From NCBI RefSeq assembly GCF_000003195.3, contig NC_012873.2, positions 9,075,894 to 9,139,893 on the forward strand: DNA of 64,000 nucleotides, given 5' to 3'. The notes under the pieces were generated by a model. It searched no databases and was not told where the DNA came from. It was given only the letters and a program-made list of their open reading frames with translations. Source of the DNA: Sorghum bicolor (taxonomy: Eukaryota; Streptophyta; Magnoliopsida; Poales; Poaceae). Shown here one piece after another: positions 58,867 to 64,000 of the stretch; positions within the stretch are counted from its first letter, which is position 1; each line of letters starts with the position of its first letter. The translations under genes were made by a program, and so were the position numbers.

Positions 58867-59030
58867 GTGTGTGAGACTTTATTTATGTATCCATGTGAGA
58901 CTACATTTATGTATACATGTGAGACTACATTTATGTATGTGTGTGAGACTACATTTATGTATGTGTGTGAGACTACATTTATGTATGTGTGTGAGACTAC
59001 ATTTATGTATGTGTGTGAGACTACATTTCT
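58867..59030. repeat. 24-bp minisatellite, ~7 copies
   Basis: The unit GTGTGTGAGACTACATTTAT plus GTAT is repeated head to tail, with early units starting CCAT or ACAT. It begins seven bases after the transposase stop. As 24 is a multiple of three, it stays open in two frames, giving 69- and 112-codon frames that I do not regard as genes. Confidence 0.92.
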
Positions 59031-60705
59031 TAACGCTTTGTCAAATGCAAAAATATCCTATATATCAAATGTAGATCTTGATGAGTGGAACAAAATTTCT
59101 ATTCATGACTTTCGGAGTTGGGGTCGTATAGGGTCCCGAAAACGTGCGTGTAGCAGTGAAAATTTCAAATTTCAAAATTCTAGTGGTCCAAACCATCTCA
59201 GATGAAAAGTTGACCATTACAACAAATGTGTATCTTGATAAGGGGAACAAACTTTGTATTCATGACTTTTGCATCTGAGACCATCTCGAGTCCGGTCAAA
59301 GTGTATTTTGTCAAAAATCCAATGTTTGACTTGGTCAAACTGGGTCAAACTAGGCAATAAAAGACCTCAAATGAAAAAAAAATTGAATACAACATAGTTA
59401 GATCTCATCAAGGTCTACCTCTGATACACAATACATTTTTGCATTTGGAAAATTTACAGAAAACTCAGTTCACATGTTTTGAAAACCCAAGGCGTGGCTT
59501 GGTCAAACCTGGTCAAACGAGTGAGTAAATGACCTCAAATGAAAAACTTTTGAATACAAGGTAGATAGAGCTCATCAAGATACACATTCCATACATAGGA
59601 CATTTTTGCATTTGAGAAAGTGTTTGTAAACTCTAGTCACAAAGTCTTGAATCACACATAGACTTTATGAAACTACATGTGGGACTTGTGGATTTAGAAC
59701 TGCACTTTCTTAACACTTTGTCAAATGCAAAAATATCCTATATATCAAATGTAGATCTTGATGAGTGGAACAAAATTGCTATTCATGACTTTCAGAGTTG
59801 GGGTCGTATAGGGTCCCGAAAACGTGCGTGTAGCAGTGAAAATTTGAAAATTCAAAATTCTAGTGGTCCAAACCATCTCAGATGAAAAGTTGACCATTAC
59901 AACAAATGTGTATCTTGATAAGGGGAACAAACTTTGTATTCATGACTTTTGCATCTGAGACTATCTCGGGTCCGGTCAAAGTGTATTTTGTCAAAAATCC
60001 AATGTTTGACTTGGTCAAACTGGGTCAAACTAGGCAATAAAAGACCTCAAATGAAAAAAAATTGAATACAACATAGTTAGATCTCATCAAGGTCTACCTT
60101 TGATACACAATACATTTTTGCATTTGGAAAAGTTACAGAAAACTCAGTTCACATGTTTTGAAAACCCAAGGCGTGGCTTGGTCAAACCTGGTCAAACGAG
60201 TGAGTAAATGACCTCAAATAAAAAACTTTTGAATACAAGGTAGATAGAGCTCATCAAGATACACATTCCATATATAGAACATTTTTGCATTTGAGAAAGT
60301 GTTTGTAAACTCTAGTCACAAAGTCTTGAATCACACATAGACTTTATGAAACTACATGTGGGACTTGTGGATTTAGAACTGCACTTTCTTAACGCTTTGT
60401 CAAATGCAAAAATATCCTATATATCAAATGTAGATCTTGATGAGTGGAACAAAATTGCTATTCATGACTTTCGGAGTTGGGGTCGTATAGGGTCTCGAAA
60501 ACGTGCGTGTAGCAGTGAAAATTTGAAATTTTAAAATTGTAGTGGTCCAAATCATCTCAGATGAAAAGTTGACCATTACAACAAATGTGTATCTTGAGAA
60601 GGGGAACAAACTTTGTATTCATGACTTTTGCATCTGAGACCATCTCGGCTCCGGTCCAAGTGTATTTTGTCAAAAATCCAATGTTTGACTTGGTCAAAGT
60701 AGACA
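59028..60705. repeat. ~680-bp tandem repeats, about 2.5 copies
   Basis: TCAAATGCAAAAATATCC recurs at 59041, 59721 and 60400, giving periods of 680 and 679 bp. Copies differ by only a few percent. Each holds TTGACTTGGTCAAAC-type motifs and GGTCGTATAGGGTC. The third copy stops near 60700. Such direct repeats are common in the 3' part of grass CACTA elements. Confidence 0.92.
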
Positions 60706-61030
60706 AAAATGAATAAACTTTGCATATATATATATATATAAATTAATCATAAAAATGTATGAAATAATTCAAAATTATTACATATTAGGTCAAGTGAGGC
60801 ACTAAAGAATTTTTAAATTTACATAAATCTATTTTTTAATTCCAAACCAATTTAGTTTGAAATTATATAATGTATATAAATTAAATATACAAATACTTGG
60901 AATAGTTTGAAATTATATAATATATATAAATTAAATATAAAAATACATGGAATAAATTAAAATTATTATATAAATACATTTTGAACTTTAACTATATTAA
61001 AAAAATGATTTTAAATTTGAAGAAAACCAC
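60706..61030. other. AT-rich spacer
   Basis: Contains a short (TA)n run (60726-60740) and two similar 50-bp pieces (TTTGAAATTATATAAT at 60856 and 60906). No gene. Confidence 0.5.
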
Positions 61031-61640
61031 AATAAGGGCGGTTCACATCTCAACAGCCCTTACAGTGGGGCTGCCCTCCATAAAAGGCCCTTCCGTTCGC
61101 AGCGCCTAAGCTAAGGCGTTCTCATTCGCAGTTGGACGCCGTCAGGCTGCCCGATTCCCCCCCGATCGGAACCCTAGCCGCCGCCGCCCGATTCCACGCC
61201 ACCACTCTCCTCCCTGAGCTCTCCTCCCCCTCCCCCTTCGCCGGTGCCGTGCCACGCCACCACTCTCCTCCCCGCGCTCTCCTCCCCCTCCCCCTTCGCC
61301 GGTGCCCGTGCCACGCCACCACTCTGCTGCCGCTGGGAGCCAGATCTGCACACGGCCGCCCACCCACGCGCGCCTCCACGAACTCGGCGAGTCTGGCCGA
61401 GGACCTCGGTCGTCCACGAGCTCTTCTTCGGCGCGTCCACGAGCTCTTCTTCCGCGAGCTCGGCGACCTTCTTCCGTCCATGTGCGAGCCCGTGCGCTCC
61501 GCCCTGTCAGAACCCTAGACGTCGCCGAGGGCCGAAGCTCCACGCGCGGCCGCCCGCCCGTCGGTGAGCCTGGGCACTCCGGCTGCTAGGAACCCTAGGC
61601 GCCGCCCGTCCGCGACTCTCTCCTTCTCCTCCAAAGGTAT
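61031..61640 (+). other. Second promoter/first-exon-like region with CACTA-type subterminal repeat
   Basis: AAGGGCGGTT…AGCCCTTACAGTGGGG at 61033-61070 repeats the subterminal motif seen at 54330-54500. It is followed by CCATAAAAGG (about 61078), a possible TATA element, then GC-rich sequence with GAACCCTAG (typical of 5' leaders) and a donor-like CCAAAG|GTATTT near 61637. It may start the second gene (TNPA-like) of this element, or be the 5' end of a related one. Overlapping open frames on both strands give no recognisable protein. Confidence 0.4.
61195..61330. repeat. ~60-bp GC-rich tandem repeat, two full copies plus part
   Basis: CCACGCCACCACTCTCCTCC occurs at about 61195 and 61254, with CCACGCCACCACTCTGCTGC at about 61313. 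CTCTCCTCCCCCTCCCCCTT is shared between the first two units. Confidence 0.85.
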
Positions 61641-62590
61641 TTTTCCTAATGAACATGAACGCTATTTTCCAGACTTTGATTGTTATGCAGGTTGATACAC
61701 ATACTCTGTATGCCTTTTGCAATTTCCTTTATCTCAACTGACATTTAGCATAGTCTCTTCAGTCTTGACTATTGATTATACCAGTTTGTAGCTTGAACCT
61801 TTGGAATCTTGACAATTAGTTGCATAACTCAGAAGGATTTTGAATCTTGACAAACTATATTTATTCAAGCATTTTGTTCTAGGCAATGCATATGCTTTCA
61901 TGTCACTGAAATTTTTGGCCAGACTTTTGCTGTCCTACCGCTACAATTGAGTGTTCTGCCTATCTCTGTATTAAGGTGTACTCGGTGGACTCTGCTAATA
62001 GCTTTGTGACTTGAAATAGGTCTATTAATTTTTAGTTTATAAATTAATTGTTATCTTCCTACTAGCTTTTAGTTTATAAAATAATTGTTGTTGCTTTCTT
62101 CTGAACATTCTGGTTAATGATGCTTTTGCCTGAGTCATATTTGACATGAATATTATTATGGATTCAGGAAATGTTCCCTCAATCATCTATTATCTTTATG
62201 TTTGACTCTGAACTCTATTTGTATGATCTTTGACTTCTAGTTTGTTCCATTATCATTTGATAGTCAATCCGTTTACTTTGACTTTTATGCCTTGCATTAG
62301 CTGATCATTTGATAGTCAATCTGTTTCTTATTTCTCCCACAAGTTACATAGTTCAGTCACTGGTTACCTATTACTGGTTACGTTCACATGATTTTTGCTT
62401 GATGCCATTGTTTTTTATGTTAACTTTAGAAGACACAACATTATAGGACTTGGCTTCTGATTATGACAATATTTTAGCGATTGTCTAAGTCAAATAGGTA
62501 CAATCAAAGCTAAAAACAATTCCACATTAATGCTACATTCTTGACTGTCCCCCCTCTTGATTAGTACTTGTTGTCCAACTATGTTGATTT
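61641..62590. other. Intron-like AT-rich DNA
   Basis: Follows the donor-like site near 61637. Stops in all frames; no gene recognised. Confidence 0.4.
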
Positions 62591-64000
62591 CTGGTGGCTT
62601 ACTGTCATTTTAATTTGTGGCTTACTGTAATCCTACTACTACTGCTTTTGTACTACAACTATACTACTACTCTCTCTATGACAGTTTTATATACTGAGGC
62701 ATAATTATTGTTGTTTATATAGCAGGCTGCTTATATGCCACTCCTCTCTACTACTACTACTACTCTACTGTTGTGGTGTCTTACTGGCATAATTTTGAAT
62801 TGGTGACATTTTTTGAACTGTGCCCCTCTATACTACTACTATACTCTCTCTCCTCTACTATTGTTTTGCCGATGATGAAATTGTCTAATTCAATACATTA
62901 TTTTAGAATATGAGCTGATGATCCAAAACTTATGAGTAACTTGGCATCATTACTAGCCGCCTCTATAGTGCCTTGTTCTCTGTTTTGATGCCTTGATGCT
63001 CCAAGTTCTTGATCAAATGATGCTAGACATGTTTCTGAGGCCTTTTTTAAACCTTTCCCTCTCCTCACCTCTCCTTCCTCTCTGCTCCTTCTATCTCTCT
63101 TCTATTCTCTACTCTCATCCTCTCTCCAACACTACTGCACTAGTCTACTACTAGTGCTAGCTGCTGCTCTACTCTAGTACTCTACTAGTACTACACTACT
63201 GTTGGGGCTTACTGTAATCCTACTACTACTGCTGTTGTGCCCAACTCTACGACTACCCTCTCTATGATAGTTTTATAAACTGTGCTCCTCTATACTACTA
63301 CTACTCTCCTCTTCTATTTTTCTTCTCTCCTTTGTTTTGTCGATGATGAGATTGTCTAAGTCCATTCATTGTATGGAATATGAGCTGATGATCAAGAACT
63401 TGTGAGGAACTTGGCATCATTACCAGCGGCCCCTATATGACCTCATCTTCTCTATTACGATGCCTTTATGCTCCAAGTTCATGATCAAATGATGATTGAC
63501 ATGGTACTGAGGCCTTTACTACTTGTACTACTTTCTTTTTTCAAAATTTCTTGCTCGATGATACAAAAGGTGTAGTGAGACAACATGACAGTCAAATACC
63601 CAAAGCTTCTCCTAGACCGAAAGCTTCGGGGGGAAACTCGTCTCGAATGGAGTGCCATTGGATACTAGCCTCCCCCCGAGGTTTTCGTTCTTGTAGTGCA
63701 AATAGGTTTTCTCTGAACCTATTACTGACTGTCATATAAGTCTATGATCTATGATCACCACAGAGAAGCGGATGGCTCTATAAAGCAGCAACCCACTAAT
63801 TTGAGGGCACATGAGTTTCTTCTTCTTCTACTACTACTACCAAACTAATTTGTCTCCTTTGTCTGTTCTCTCTCCTATCTTCTCCTCTCATCTGCTGCTG
63901 CTACTACTAAAGCACTGCTACTACTACTAAAGCACTGCTGCTCTCTCTTCTCCTCTCTTCAACCTACTTCTCTGTTTTGATGCCTTGATGCTCCAAGTTC
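62590..64000. repeat. Degenerate ~0.5-0.6-kb tandem repeats with CTACTA runs
   Basis: Ordered blocks recur: GGCTTACTGTAATCCTACTA (62620 and 63208), GAATATGAGCTGATGATC (62908 and 63379), CTTGGCATCATTAC (62940 and 63410), and TGCTCCAAGTTC (about 62998, 63470 and at the window end). (CTA)n tracts lie between them. Unit lengths vary from about 470 to 590 bp. Confidence 0.75.
63600..63698. mobile_element. Possible 3' CACTA-type terminus
   Basis: The minus strand reads CACTACAAGAACGAAAACC starting at 63698, the commonest form of a CACTA terminus. Just inside, CTTCGGGGGG and CCCCCCGAG form a potential stem. It does not match the 5' terminus at 54290 beyond CACTAC, and the outside bases (CAA versus TAC) do not duplicate. 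It probably belongs to another element or is coincidental. Confidence 0.3.

Larger units (their letters stand above)
54290..61030 (+). mobile_element. CACTA (En/Spm) transposon, 5' end and transposase region; 3' end not found
   Basis: Starts CACTACGTGAAAAAC at 54290, the CACTA terminus. Subterminal GGGCGGTT/AACCGCCC repeats follow (54330-54500), then a short untranslated exon-like segment ending AAG|GTAAG near 54655, the transposase frame, a minisatellite and large tandem repeats. The layout matches plant CACTA elements. The matching 3' terminus could not be located before 61030. The element may continue further, to an inverted terminus such as that near 63698, or be truncated. The right limit given is only where the tandem-repeat/AT-rich tail ends. 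Confidence 0.75.

Noticed and set aside
58865..59205. 69- and 112-codon frames with Cys/Thr repeats
   Set aside because: Translation of a 24-bp minisatellite.
61122..61589. Overlapping frames on both strands, up to 133 codons
   Set aside because: GC-rich leader-like DNA with tandem repeats; no conserved motif and mutually overlapping.
54290..63698. Pairing of CACTACGTGAAAAAC with the CACTACAAGAAC terminus as one 9.4-kb element
   Set aside because: The termini agree only over CACTAC and the flanking 3-bp sequences (TAC, CAA) differ; left open rather than claimed.

Overview
The window is nuclear DNA from a grass, most likely a panicoid/Andropogoneae genome such as sorghum or a relative. The grounds are nested LTR retrotransposons, Stowaway and Tourist-like MITEs, a CACTA element with a TNP2-type transposase, and one very GC-rich intronless AP2/ERF gene. 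No bacterial-style operon, CRISPR array, rRNA or tRNA gene was seen. Nearly all of the sequence is transposon-derived. The only ordinary host gene I can support is a DREB-type transcription factor on the minus strand (34761-35552).

Layout. 1-1.37 kb: unassigned, with a 112-bp tandem duplication. 1.37-18.65 kb: a decayed minus-strand Ty1/copia polymerase split by a ~1.2-kb insertion (5-bp duplication TAGAA), which is itself split by a ~14.9-kb array of a non-autonomous Ty3/gypsy (Athila-like) element. The array has three LTRs and two internal regions (3373-18299) and one outer 5-bp duplication, CTCTT. 18.65-31.85 kb: an old TGAAAG-type LTR is interrupted by a younger solo LTR of a related type (20259-30288, duplication GCTGG). 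That solo LTR is interrupted by a second complete copy of the gypsy element (20839-28916, duplication CGCGG). 31.9-38.4 kb: the neighbourhood of the DREB gene, with MITEs and a local tandem duplication. 38.4-40.3 kb: another solo LTR of the same TGAAAG type. 40.3-48.1 kb: MITEs, a LINE-like 3' remnant and a GC-rich island. 48.1-53.8 kb: a 5.65-kb unit with terminal inverted repeats, lying between two (TA)n microsatellites and containing exon-like segments with GT/AG borders. 54.3 kb to the end: a CACTA transposon with one open transposase frame of about 1,200 codons, followed by a 24-bp minisatellite, 680-bp tandem repeats, and a second GC-rich promoter/exon-like region.

The gypsy elements encode Gag plus two successive retropepsin-like domains but no reverse transcriptase, RNase H or integrase, so they must move in trans. 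LTR divergence counted by eye is about 1.1-1.2% between outer LTRs of each element, so both insertions are young. One Gag-Pro frame (5196-7760) is open; the other two are broken by different lesions. All counts and alignments were done by eye on the given sequence; no database search was run.
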